Assembly: GCF_021919125.1 (NCBI RefSeq)
Contig: NZ_CP083439.1
Span: forward strand, 2,976,001-3,040,000
DNA: 64,000 nucleotides
Source: Clavibacter sp. A6099
Lineage (GTDB): Bacteria; Actinomycetota; Actinomycetes; Actinomycetales; Microbacteriaceae
Direction of reading: 5' to 3'
The notes beneath the pieces were generated by a model. It was not told where the DNA came from. It made no database searches and was given only the letters and a program-made list of their open reading frames with translations. Below, piece by piece: positions 24,650 through 32,420 of this stretch; position 1 is the stretch's first letter, and each line of letters opens with the position of its first letter. The position numbers and the translations under genes were made by a program.

Positions 24650-25272
24650 CCGGCGGGAGCGCTCCGCTCGCGCCACCCGGATCCGTCGCGCTCCAGCTCG
24701 ATGAGCTGCCCGTTGGCCCAGACCAGCGAGCGCGTGAGCGCGGGCGAACGGCCGAGCGCCGTGAGGTAGAGCACGCGCAGCAGGTAGCCGTGGGCGACCA
24801 CGAGGGTGGTGCGCGGATCCGCCGCGACGTCGTCGAGGATCGCGCGCGCCCGCACGGCCGCGGCCGCCCACGTCTCGCCGCCGTCGGGCGCCGCGGGCTC
24901 GCCGTCATCGCCCGTGAGCCATGCCGCGAACGCCGCACCGTGCACGGGTCCGCGCAGCTCGTCGCGCGTGATCCCCTCGAACCCGCCGAAGTCCAGCTCC
25001 ACCAGCTCGGGCCGCGGCTCGGGCGCGACCCCCGGCGCGACGCCCTGCTCCTGCAGGATCCGCGCGGTGCTGCGGGCGCGCGACAGCGTGCTCACGAGGA
25101 TCCGCTGGACGCCCTCCCCGCGCAGCCGCGCCGCGAGGGGCGCGAGCTGCTCGGCCGCGTCGTCGTCGACGTCGATGTCGGTGCGCGAGTCGTAGCGGTA
25201 CTCCCGGTTCCAGGGTGTCGGCGCGTGCCGCGTGAGGAGCAGGCGCGCGGGCCCGGGCGGAGGTGTCTGCAT
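24646..25272 (-). CDS. Histidine phosphatase superfamily protein
   Basis: A 208-residue phosphoglycerate-mutase-like enzyme. It has [12 protein letters not shown] with the phospho-accepting RH pair (RHA rather than the usual RHG), an arginine in [10 protein letters not shown], the acid EGITRDEL and the second histidine in [10 protein letters not shown]. Such enzymes hydrolyse small phosphate esters; CobC-like, GpmB-like or broad-specificity roles cannot be separated here. Start at the ATG at 25270-25272 (MQTPPPG). Converges on the hypothetical gene with overlapping stops. Confidence 0.82.
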   Translation of the reverse strand: MQTPPPGPARLLLTRHAPTPWNREYRYDSRTDIDVDDDAAEQLAPLAARLRGEGVQRILVSTLSRARSTARILQEQGVAPGVAPEPRPELVELDFGGFEGITRDELRGPVHGAAFAAWLTGDDGEPAAPDGGETWAAAAVRARAILDDVAADPRTTLVVAHGYLLRVLYLTALGRSPALTRSLVWANGQLIELERDGSGWRERSAPAG

Positions 25273-25345
25273 GGGTCCATCCAACCCGGATCCCACCCGC
25301 GCTCGCACGCGCGCCGCCGCCCGGACGACGCACCCGGCACCGGAC

Positions 25346-25351
25346 TAGCGT
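25346..25351 (+). promoter_or_regulatory. Candidate -10 element TAGCGT
   Basis: TANNNT-type -10 hexamer ending eight bases before the ATG at 25360. Transcription would begin at or next to the start codon, i.e. a near-leaderless mRNA. No -35 box is evident. Confidence 0.4.
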
Positions 25352-25359
25352 CGAAGGGG

Positions 25360-25734
25360 ATGTCCAGGAGCCCGACCCGCGCCGCGCCGCCCGCCGTCCG
25401 CGCCGCGTTCGCCGCGGCGAGCGCCGCGTACCTCCTCAACTGCGCGATCGGGATCGCGGCGGCGACACGGATCCTGCCGCCCCGGCCCGAGCTCCGCCTG
25501 CACCACCGCGCGTACGTGCTCACGAGCGCGCTCACCGCGGTCGCGCTCGCGTCGCCGCTCTGGGCCGGATCCGCCGCGCGCCCCACCGCCCGCCGCGCCG
25601 CCCGCGCGCTCGCCCCGGCCCTGATCCCGCTCGCCGCGCTCCCCCGCGTGGGCACCCGCACGAGGCGGCATCCCGCCGTCGCCCTGACCGCCGCCCCCTG
25701 GTTCGCCCGGGGGATCCTCGCCACCTGGAGATGA
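25360..25734 (+). CDS. Small membrane protein
   Basis: A 124-residue protein with three or four hydrophobic segments ([52 protein letters not shown], and a C-terminal one) separated by Arg-rich loops. No family recognised. Its stop overlaps the nitroreductase ATG (ATGA at 25731-25734), suggesting a two-gene operon. Confidence 0.68.
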   Translation: MSRSPTRAAPPAVRAAFAAASAAYLLNCAIGIAAATRILPPRPELRLHHRAYVLTSALTAVALASPLWAGSAARPTARRAARALAPALIPLAALPRVGTRTRRHPAVALTAAPWFARGILATWR

Positions 25735-26540
25735 CCGTGGAGTTCCTCGACGTCCTGCGCGCCCGGAAGACCACCAACGGCGCCTTCCTGCCCGACCCGG
25801 TGAGCCAGGAGCACCAGCGCCTCCTCATGGAGGTCGCCGGCCGCGCGCCCTCGCAGCTCAACAGCCAGCCGTGGCGCTTCGTGCTGATCGAGGAGCGCGA
25901 CACGATCGAGCGGATCGCCGACATCAGCGGCGCGAGCATGACCGAGACGATGTCGAACGGCACCTTCTTCGAGCGCTACAAGCACCACTTCCGCTTCTCG
26001 CAGGAGGAGATGGACCTGCGGCGCGACGGCATGCTCTTCGACCGGCTGCCCGCGCCGCTGCGGCCGTTCACCCAGCAGGCGTTCACGCGGCGCGGCCAGT
26101 GGCTCATGAACGCGCTGCGCGTGCCGCAGACCCTCGGCCGGGACAACCGCGCGCTCGTCGCGGGCAGCCCGCTCCTCATCGGCGTCATGCTCGACCGGGC
26201 GGAGGAGCGCCCCGAGTCGCTCGCGTCGTTCTACTCGACGTTCTCGATGGGCGCCGCGATGGAGAACGTGTGGCTGACCACGGGAGCGATCGGGATGGGG
26301 ATCCAGTTCATCTCGTTCCCGATGGAGATCCGCGCGCAGTGGGCCCGGGTCGAGGAGCTGCTGCGCGTGCCGCCGGAGCTCGAGCTCAAGGCCGTGTACC
26401 GGCTCGGCTACCTGCCGCCCGAGGCGCGCCGCCCCGCGATCGACTGGTCCAGCCGCGAACGGAAGCGCCCGTCGCAGTACGTGTACCGCGGGACGTGCGA
26501 CACCCCGCAGGAGGGGTGGGACGAGCCGGCGGCACGCTGA
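25731..26540 (+). CDS. Nitroreductase family protein
   Basis: A 269-residue FMN-dependent oxidoreductase-fold protein: N-terminal [17 protein letters not shown], the FMN-contacting [15 protein letters not shown], and [20 protein letters not shown]. Natural substrate unknown; relatives reduce nitro groups, quinones or flavins in the cytoplasm. It is longer than minimal nitroreductases because of an insert around residues 80-130 ([20 protein letters not shown]). Translationally coupled to the small membrane protein upstream. Confidence 0.85.
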   Translation: MTVEFLDVLRARKTTNGAFLPDPVSQEHQRLLMEVAGRAPSQLNSQPWRFVLIEERDTIERIADISGASMTETMSNGTFFERYKHHFRFSQEEMDLRRDGMLFDRLPAPLRPFTQQAFTRRGQWLMNALRVPQTLGRDNRALVAGSPLLIGVMLDRAEERPESLASFYSTFSMGAAMENVWLTTGAIGMGIQFISFPMEIRAQWARVEELLRVPPELELKAVYRLGYLPPEARRPAIDWSSRERKRPSQYVYRGTCDTPQEGWDEPAAR

Positions 26541-26565
26541 TCCCGCGGCGCGCGCCTCGTTCTGG

Positions 26566-26611
26566 GGGCGCGGGCGGGCGCCTGCGGGGCGATCTCGGCC
26601 TGCCCGCGCCC
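26566..26611. terminator. Hairpin between nitroreductase and membrane-protein genes
   Basis: Stem of about 13 bp with one mismatch (GGGCGCGGGCGGG against CCTGCCCGCGCCC) around a 20-base loop. It directly precedes the candidate promoter of the next gene. Confidence 0.5.
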
Positions 26612-26612
26612 G

Positions 26613-26618
26613 TAGGGT
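26613..26618 (+). promoter_or_regulatory. Candidate -10 element TAGGGT
   Basis: Ends six bases before the ATG at 26625, the normal distance between a -10 box and the transcription start, so the mRNA would be leaderless. No Shine-Dalgarno is needed and only a weak GGAG is present. Confidence 0.45.
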
Positions 26619-26624
26619 CGGAGC

Positions 26625-27572
26625 ATGGCCGAGGGGACGTGGGTGCGGATCCCGTCCCCGAGCACCCGGCAGCGCTGGCTCCTCACGTTCGGCTCGCTCG
26701 CGATCCTCTCCCTCTTCCTCTGGACGCCCGTCGGCGGGCTCACGCGGATCGTCGACGAGGCCGTCGGCCCGTCGCCGCTCATCCGGGTGGGCCTGCCGAT
26801 CGTGCTGGCGCTCGCGGTGCTCGGCATCGCGTACCTGATCGTCGCGGAGCGCACGCAGCCGCCCGCGGTCGACGTCGCGCGCGGCGTCCTCCGCATCGGC
26901 CGGAAGGAGTGGGGCTTCCGCGAGATCACGGGCGCGCGCATCGAGCTGGCGGGTGCCGAGGGCGACGACACCCTGATCCTGCGCTTCTCGACGACCGGGG
27001 ACGAGAGCTGCAGCGTCGTCGTCTCCACGCGCGAGGGCGTGCGGCTGGCCGACGAGCAGCGTGACGCGCTCCTCGCCGCCATCCGCGGATCCCGCATCGC
27101 GCCGCCGCGCTCGAAGGACGACCCGCACGGCAAGTTCGCGCACATCGAGTTCCCGGGCCACCTGACCCTCGAGGACGCGGCGGCGCTCGTCGACGGCAGC
27201 GGGACCGCCGAGCCGATGGCCGCTCGAGGACAGCGCGGCCAGGGGTCGGGCGCGCGCAACGTGCACCCTGCCGACGGCACGGCTCGCGCGCTGTCGGCGA
27301 GGGGCCCGTCACGTCGCGCCCAGTACGGCGTCGCCGTGTTCGTGCTCCTCATCGGCATCGGCGCGGCCGTCATCGCGATCCAGCACCCCGGTGCCGTCTC
27401 CGGGCGTCGCGGCATCCCCGTGCTCGGGATCGCCCTGCTCATGCTGCCGGCCGGGATCGCGTACGTCCTCATCATCCGGCGCGACGCGCGACGGGCTGAC
27501 GCACAGCGCGCGGCCGCCGCTCAGGAGGGCGCGGACGCAGACGAGCCCTCCCGCCCCTCCGACGGGAGCTGA
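26625..27572 (+). CDS. Membrane protein, copy 1 of a tandem pair
   Basis: A 315-residue protein. After WVRIPSPSTRQRWLL come two membrane helices (about 20-38 and 54-74), then a soluble domain (GVLRIGRKEWGFREITGARI to RGSRIAPPRSKDDPHGKFAH), and two more helices (about 225-245 and 260-280) before a charged tail. The first 200 residues align with the next gene, so the pair arose by duplication; the C-terminal helices are extra here. Function unknown. Probably leaderless. Confidence 0.72.
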   Translation: MAEGTWVRIPSPSTRQRWLLTFGSLAILSLFLWTPVGGLTRIVDEAVGPSPLIRVGLPIVLALAVLGIAYLIVAERTQPPAVDVARGVLRIGRKEWGFREITGARIELAGAEGDDTLILRFSTTGDESCSVVVSTREGVRLADEQRDALLAAIRGSRIAPPRSKDDPHGKFAHIEFPGHLTLEDAAALVDGSGTAEPMAARGQRGQGSGARNVHPADGTARALSARGPSRRAQYGVAVFVLLIGIGAAVIAIQHPGAVSGRRGIPVLGIALLMLPAGIAYVLIIRRDARRADAQRAAAAQEGADADEPSRPSDGS

Positions 27573-27575
27573 CGC

Positions 27576-28214
27576 GTGGCCGACGACGGCTGGGTGCGGA
27601 TCCCGGCGCCGAGCTTCCGGCAGCGCCTGCTCTTCGGCAGCCTGTGGTTCGTCCTCGTCGCGTGGCTCAGCATGAACCCACTCGGCCTCCTCGGCCGCCG
27701 CGTCGAGGACTCCCTCGGCGGCGGCTGGCTCACCATCGCAGCGACCGTCGTGCTCGGCGTCGCCTCTGGCGGGGCGATCCTCCTCCTCGTCATCACGCGC
27801 CTCACGCCGGCGCTCGACATCGACGCCGGTCGCGGTGTCCTGCGCCTCCGCCGGCGGGAGCGTCCGTTCACCGATCTCGTCGGCGCGCTCGTCGAGGTGG
27901 CGCCCGTCCCGCGGGAGTCGCGGTACGACACACCCCGGAAGCGCCCGCAGCGGGTTCCCCTCGTGATCCGACTCGACCTCGCCGACGGCGCCCGGTTCCG
28001 TGTCGTGCTCGCCATCGGCGCGACCGACGCGCTCTCGCCCGAACGGACGGCGGCGCTCCTCGCCGCGGTGCGCGGGTCCCGGATCGCGCCGCCCACCGCC
28101 TCCTACGACCCCGACGGCCGCTTCACGCACCTCAACTTCCCGGGGCGCCTCGACATCCCCGACACGATCCGCCTCATCGAGGACCCGCAGCGCGCCCGCA
28201 CGCAGCTCCGCTGA
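27576..28214 (+). CDS. Membrane protein, copy 2 of a tandem pair
   Basis: A 212-residue paralogue of the preceding gene: WVRIPAPSFRQRLLFGSLWF, two membrane helices, GVLRLRRRERPFTDLVGALV and RGSRIAPPTASYDPDGRFTH match the copy-1 segments in order. It lacks the two C-terminal helices. GTG start four bases after the preceding stop. Function unknown. Confidence 0.72.
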   Translation: MADDGWVRIPAPSFRQRLLFGSLWFVLVAWLSMNPLGLLGRRVEDSLGGGWLTIAATVVLGVASGGAILLLVITRLTPALDIDAGRGVLRLRRRERPFTDLVGALVEVAPVPRESRYDTPRKRPQRVPLVIRLDLADGARFRVVLAIGATDALSPERTAALLAAVRGSRIAPPTASYDPDGRFTHLNFPGRLDIPDTIRLIEDPQRARTQLR

Positions 28215-28229
28215 CCGGGGCGACCCGCG

Positions 28230-28652
28230 TCACACCCGCAGCGAGAACGCCGCCAGCCCCTCCTCCGCGTGCGGCGCGAAGCCGAGCGAGCGGTAGAAGG
28301 GGTGCGAGCGGTCGCCGTCCTCGGTGCCGCCCGCGTCGGTGGTGAGCACGAGGAGGACGCCGGCCGGCTGTCCCGCGCGCACGTGCTCGACGAGCGCGCG
28401 CCCGACGCCGCCGCGCTGCACGTCGGGCCGCACGAGGAGGTCCTGCACGTAGCAGATGGTCGTGCCGTCGCCCACGGTGCGCGCCAGGCCGACGAGCCGG
28501 CCGTCCGCGTCGCTCGCGGTGGCGACCAGGTCGGATCCGGCGAGCGCCCGCTCGAGCCGCTCCGGGTCCCGCGTGTAGACGCTCCAGCCGACGGATCCGT
28601 AGAGGTCGAGCAGCTCGCCGCGGGCGGGGATCTCGTCGGCGAGGCGGGTCAC
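28230..28652 (-). CDS. GNAT family N-acetyltransferase
   Basis: A 140-residue acetyl-CoA-dependent transferase: DLLVRPDVQRGGVGRALVEH is the Q/R-x-x-G-x-G/A acetyl-CoA loop, and HPFYRSLGFAPH is the C-terminal family signature. Acceptor unknown. The GTG at 28650-28652 (MTRLADEIPARGELL) is chosen from the family's usual N-terminus; another GTG lies two codons upstream. Confidence 0.8.
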   Translation of the reverse strand: MTRLADEIPARGELLDLYGSVGWSVYTRDPERLERALAGSDLVATASDADGRLVGLARTVGDGTTICYVQDLLVRPDVQRGGVGRALVEHVRAGQPAGVLLVLTTDAGGTEDGDRSHPFYRSLGFAPHAEEGLAAFSLRV

Positions 28653-28750
28653 CCCCACACCGTAACCGCCTGTGGACTCGACGCACGCGCGATGACCGCC
28701 CCTCGATACGGTCGCGGTTCCGCCCGCCAACCCTTCCGACGAGAGCTGCC

Positions 28751-29845
28751 ATGCACCAGTCGCGCCACGCCTGCACGTCCTCATCCCGTCGGAGCCGATC
28801 CGGATCCCTCGCCGTCGCCTCCCTGGCCGTCGCGGCCATCGCCGCCTCCGGCCTCGGCGCCGCCCTCCTCGCCCCCGCGAGCGCGTTCGCCGCCACCGCC
28901 ACGGTGGGCCTCGGCACCGCCGCGACCTACTCGGTGCTCGCCGGCCAGGGCGTCACCAACACCGGCCCCAGCACGCTGGCGGCGGATCTCGGCACCAGCC
29001 CGAACGCGGCCATCTCGGGCTTCCCGCCCGGCGTCGTCGGCGGCGCCACGCACGCGGCCGACGCCGCGGCCGGCCAGGCCCAATCCGACCTCACCACCGC
29101 GTACGACGACGCGGCCGGCCGCCCCACCACCGCCGCGGTGCCCGCCGACCTCGTCGGATCCACCCTCACGCCCGGCGTGTACACGGCGGGCGGCCCGCTC
29201 GCCAACACCGGCACCGTCACGCTCGACGCGCAGGGCGACCCGTCGGCCGTCTTCGTCATCCAGGCGCCGTCGACGCTCACCACGGGCTCGAGCAGCCGGG
29301 TGTCGCTCGTCAACGGCGCCCAGGCCTGCAACGTCTTCTGGCAGGTGTCGAGCTCCGCCACCCTGGGCACGAACTCGGGCTTCGCCGGCACGATCCTCGC
29401 GCTCACCTCCATCTCCGTCGGCACCGGCGCCACGGTCGACGGCCGCGCGCTCGCGCGCAACGGCGCCGTCACCCTCGACGACGACGCGTTCGTCGCCTCC
29501 ACCTGCGGCACCAGCACGTCGCCCATCGGCTCCGGCACGACGCCCGTCGTCACGCCCACGCCGGCGCCCTCGTCCACCCCGGCGCCCACGCCGACCGGCG
29601 GATCCACCGGCGGCACGACGGGCGGCACCACCGGCGGATCCACGCCCACGCCGTCCCCCACGCCCACCTCCGACAGGCCGACGCCCTCCACCCCTCCCGG
29701 CGACGTGCCGCCGCCATCCGGCCACCTGCCCCGCACGGGCGGCGACGGAGCGCGCCTCGCCCTCGAGCTGGGACTGGGAGCGGCAGCGCTCGCGGCCGGC
29801 GTCGTCGCGGTGATCGCGGTGCGCATCCGCCGCCGCCGGCACTAG
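28751..29845 (+). CDS. Cell-wall-anchored ice-binding protein (DUF3494)
   Basis: A 364-residue secreted protein. Signal peptide (residues 1-48, cleaved near ASAFAA), an ice-binding DUF3494 domain (about 50-250: GTAATYSVLAGQGVTNTGPS, LTPGVYTAGGPLANTGTVTL, NVFWQVSSSATLGTNSGFAG), a Thr/Pro/Gly-rich stalk and a sortase signal LPRTG followed by a membrane helix and Arg-rich tail. The domain is a beta-solenoid whose relatives bind ice crystals. Sortase anchoring would display it on the cell wall. DUF3494 domains also occur in proteins without proven ice binding. Followed by a strong terminator. Confidence 0.85.
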   Translation: MHQSRHACTSSSRRSRSGSLAVASLAVAAIAASGLGAALLAPASAFAATATVGLGTAATYSVLAGQGVTNTGPSTLAADLGTSPNAAISGFPPGVVGGATHAADAAAGQAQSDLTTAYDDAAGRPTTAAVPADLVGSTLTPGVYTAGGPLANTGTVTLDAQGDPSAVFVIQAPSTLTTGSSSRVSLVNGAQACNVFWQVSSSATLGTNSGFAGTILALTSISVGTGATVDGRALARNGAVTLDDDAFVASTCGTSTSPIGSGTTPVVTPTPAPSSTPAPTPTGGSTGGTTGGTTGGSTPTPSPTPTSDRPTPSTPPGDVPPPSGHLPRTGGDGARLALELGLGAAALAAGVVAVIAVRIRRRRH

Positions 29846-29867
29846 CCGCCGCAGCGCCGCACCACCC

Positions 29868-29902
29868 GACGCCCGTCCCCGCCTCGCGCGGGGGCGGGCG
29901 TC
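29868..29902 (+). terminator. Terminator hairpin after the ice-binding gene
   Basis: A 15-bp inverted repeat with one mismatch around a five-base loop, 22 bases after the stop codon. Confidence 0.7.
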
Positions 29903-29941
29903 CGTCATGCGCACGGCCCTGTCGCCGAGGAGGAGCCGGGC

Positions 29942-29947
29942 TAGGGT
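29942..29947 (+). promoter_or_regulatory. Candidate -10 element TAGGGT for the sugar permease operon
   Basis: TANNNT hexamer about 50 bases before the ATG at 29997, leaving a short leader with GACGAGGA as ribosome site. No clear -35. Confidence 0.35.
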
Positions 29948-29996
29948 CGGCAGCAGGAGCGACGACGCTCCGATCCCCCAGTCGACGAGGACCACC

Positions 29997-30956
29997 ATGA
30001 CGACGACGAGCCGACCTCCGCGCAGCAGCACCGCCGACCGGCCGGCCCGTCCCCGACGCTCCCGCATGGCCCGCCGCGAGGCGATCGCCGGCTACCTCTT
30101 CATCGGCCCGTGGATCGTCGGGTTCCTCGTCTTCACGCTCGGCGCGATGGTCTACAGCCTCGTGGTGTCGTTCAGCGACTACAACCTCGCGACCGACGTG
30201 GCCACCCCGGTCGGCACGGAGAACTACGAGCGTCTGTTCTCGGATCCGCGCGTGGCCCTGAGCCTCGGCAACACCCTCTTCTACGCCATCCTCGCGGTGC
30301 CGTTCGAGGTGTGCCTCGCGCTCCTGCTCGCGATCCTCCTCGCCCGCCTCGGCCGCGGCGCCGGCATCTTCCGCACCCTCTACTACCTGCCCAAGATGAC
30401 CCCGACGGTCGCCACCGCGAGCGTCTTCCTGCTGCTCCTCAACGGCAACACGGGCGCGGTGAACAAGGGGCTCGAGGCGATCGGCATCGACGGCCCGCAG
30501 TGGCTCATCGACCCGGCGTGGGTGAAGCCGTCGATCGTGCTCATGACGCTGTGGGGCGTGAGCGGCACCATGGTGATCTTCCTGGCCGCCCTCAAGGACG
30601 TGCCGCGCGAGCTCTACGAGGTCTCGTCGCTCGACGGCGCCGGGCCCGTGCGGCAGTTCTTCGCGATCACCGTGCCCATGATCTCCGGCGCCATCTTCTT
30701 CAACGTCGTCGTGCTGACGATCGCCGCGCTGCAGGTCTTCGACCAGGCCTACCTGCTGTTCTGGCGGGACCAGACGAACGCGTCGCCCGACTCGTCGCTC
30801 TTCTACGGCGTGTACCTGTTCCAGCAGGCGTTCCGGTCGTTCGACTTCGGGTTCGCGGCCGCGATGGCGTGGCTGCTGTTCGTGATCGTGCTGCTGATCA
30901 CGCTCGTGCAGGTCAAGCTGAGCAACCGGTTCGTCTACTACGAGGGGGACCGCTGA
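29997..30956 (+). CDS. Sugar ABC transporter permease (MalF/UgpA type)
   Basis: A 319-residue polytopic protein with six membrane helices and the permease EAA loop (ELYEVSSLDGAGPVRQFFAI, the site contacting the ATPase). The first helix begins at AGYLFIGPWIVGFLVFTLGA. It forms a heterodimer with the next gene product. The preceding in-frame residues look non-coding, so the ATG at 29997 after GACGAGGACC is chosen. No ATPase gene is present; actinobacterial importers of this type often share a MsiK/UgpC ATPase. Confidence 0.88.
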   Translation: MTTTSRPPRSSTADRPARPRRSRMARREAIAGYLFIGPWIVGFLVFTLGAMVYSLVVSFSDYNLATDVATPVGTENYERLFSDPRVALSLGNTLFYAILAVPFEVCLALLLAILLARLGRGAGIFRTLYYLPKMTPTVATASVFLLLLNGNTGAVNKGLEAIGIDGPQWLIDPAWVKPSIVLMTLWGVSGTMVIFLAALKDVPRELYEVSSLDGAGPVRQFFAITVPMISGAIFFNVVVLTIAALQVFDQAYLLFWRDQTNASPDSSLFYGVYLFQQAFRSFDFGFAAAMAWLLFVIVLLITLVQVKLSNRFVYYEGDR

Positions 30957-31945
30957 TGGCCGTCACCGACCGCACGCCCGACGCCGCATCGACGCCCGCG
31001 CCCGCCGCCACCACCGGGGATCCGCGCCTCGCCGCCGCCCTCACGCCGCTGCCGTCGCGGGATCCGCTCCCCCGCCGCACGGACCCGGACCGCAGCCGCC
31101 GGATCCGCTCCCGCGTGGGCCGCGCCCTCATCACGGTGCTGCTCGTGGGCTTCGCGCTCCTCTTCCTCTACCCGTTCGCGTGGCTGCTCGCCGCGAGCCT
31201 CAAGCCGCGCGGCGAGGTCTTCGACAACTCCCTCTGGCCGCGCACGTTCACGCCGCAGAACTACGTCGAGGTGTGGGAGCAGCTCCCGCTCCTCGGCTGG
31301 ATGGGCAACAGCCTCGCGATCGCGCTGCTGTCCGCGGCGCTCGTGTCGATCTCGAGCGCGCTCGTGGCGTTCGGCTTCGCGTACTTCCGGTTCCCGGGGC
31401 GGCGGATCCTGTTCGGCCTGGTGCTCGCGACGATGATGCTGCCGGGCGCCGTGACGATGGTGCCGCAGTTCCTCATCTGGAAGAACCTCGGCCTGATCGG
31501 CACGTGGATCCCGCTGTTCGGCATGAACCTGTTCGGCTCGGCCTTCTACATCTTCCTGCAGCGCCAGTTCTTCCTCGGGCTGCCGCGGGAGCTGTTCGAG
31601 GCGGCGAGGCTCGACGGCGCCAGCTACTTCGGGATGTTCCGGCGGATCGCGCTGCCGCTGTCGATCCCGTCGTTCGTCATCATCTTCATCTTCGAGTTCC
31701 AGGCCAGCTGGAACAACCTGCAGGCGTCGCTCATCTACCTGAACGCCGGCAGCGTCGAGGGCTTCACCGTGCCGCTCGGGCTCTCCTACGCGATGACCGC
31801 GTTCAGCCCGATGAACGGCGGGCAGGGCGACTACCAGCTCGTGATGGTGGCGGCGCTGCTCGTCACCCTGCCGATGCTCGTGCTCTTCGCGTTCGGTCAG
31901 CGCTACTTCGTGGAGGGCATCGCGACGCAGGGGCGGAAGGGCTGA
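30956..31945 (+). CDS. Sugar ABC transporter permease (MalG/UgpE type)
   Basis: A 329-residue protein with a disordered N-terminal tail of about 50 residues, six membrane helices and the EAA loop ELFEAARLDGASYFGMFRRI. It ends in RYFVEGIATQGRKG, the typical C-terminus of the family. Start and previous stop overlap in TGATG. Partner of the permease upstream. The binding protein is encoded on the other strand at 32421-33779. Confidence 0.9.
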   Translation: MAVTDRTPDAASTPAPAATTGDPRLAAALTPLPSRDPLPRRTDPDRSRRIRSRVGRALITVLLVGFALLFLYPFAWLLAASLKPRGEVFDNSLWPRTFTPQNYVEVWEQLPLLGWMGNSLAIALLSAALVSISSALVAFGFAYFRFPGRRILFGLVLATMMLPGAVTMVPQFLIWKNLGLIGTWIPLFGMNLFGSAFYIFLQRQFFLGLPRELFEAARLDGASYFGMFRRIALPLSIPSFVIIFIFEFQASWNNLQASLIYLNAGSVEGFTVPLGLSYAMTAFSPMNGGQGDYQLVMVAALLVTLPMLVLFAFGQRYFVEGIATQGRKG

Positions 31946-31954
31946 TCCGTCGGG

Positions 31955-31969
31955 CCCGCGCCGCGCGGG
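31955..31969. terminator. Short palindromic hairpin between convergent genes
   Basis: CCCGCGC-C-GCGCGGG lies between the permease stop and the SMR exporter stop. A stem of about five pairs would form around a five-base loop; a weak bidirectional terminator at best. Confidence 0.35.
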
Positions 31970-31970
31970 A

Positions 31971-32294
31971 TCAGTGCCCGGTGTCGACGACCTTGAGGCC
32001 CACGACGCAGCCGACGAGGCCGAGCAGCAGCAGGACCTTCACGACGCTCGCGGGCTCGGATCCGGTGACGATCGCGTAGGTGACGGTGAGCGCCGCGCCG
32101 ATTCCGACCCACACGGCGTACGCGGTGCCCGTGCTGATCTCGCGCATCGCGTAGGCGAGGCCGACCATGCTCAGCACGACGGCGACCCCGAAGACGATCG
32201 ACGGCCCGGCCTTCGTGAACCCGGCGGACTTCCCGAGGGCGGTGGCCCAGACGGCCTCGAGCACCCCGGACACGATGAGGACGATCCACGACAT
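31971..32294 (-). CDS. Small multidrug resistance transporter, SugE/Gdx-like
   Basis: A 107-residue protein with four membrane helices. It has the SMR glutamate in MSWIVLIVSGVLEAVWATAL, the GFTKAGPSI loop and STGTAYAVWVGIGA, which resembles SugE/Gdx guanidinium exporters more than EmrE-type drug pumps. It would exchange a guanidinium-like cation for protons. The ATG at 32292-32294 has AGGAGAAGC upstream. Located inside the sugar-importer locus, which it splits. Confidence 0.85.
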   Translation of the reverse strand: MSWIVLIVSGVLEAVWATALGKSAGFTKAGPSIVFGVAVVLSMVGLAYAMREISTGTAYAVWVGIGAALTVTYAIVTGSEPASVVKVLLLLGLVGCVVGLKVVDTGH

Positions 32295-32358
32295 GGCTGC
32301 TTCTCCTGGCCAGTCTTGTCGCGTTCCGGGTACTGATCCCTCGTCCGGGAGCGCGGAT

Positions 32359-32390
32359 GGGCGCCCGACCACCACGGTAGCCGGGCGCCC
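32359..32390 (-). terminator. 9-bp hairpin between the binding-protein gene and the SMR gene
   Basis: Perfect GGGCGCCCG/CGGGCGCCC arms around a 14-base loop, 31 bases after the binding-protein stop. Probably its terminator; because it also lies in the leader of the SMR exporter, a regulatory RNA is conceivable but no guanidine riboswitch consensus is seen. Confidence 0.5.
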
Positions 32391-32420
32391 TGGTCACGCC
32401 GTGTGCACGTCAGCGGCGGC

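Noticed and set aside
32295-32420. Guanidine riboswitch before the SugE/Gdx-type gene
   Set aside because: A 9-bp hairpin is present but none of the conserved guanidine-I, -II or -III elements can be placed on the minus strand. A terminator for the binding-protein gene is simpler.
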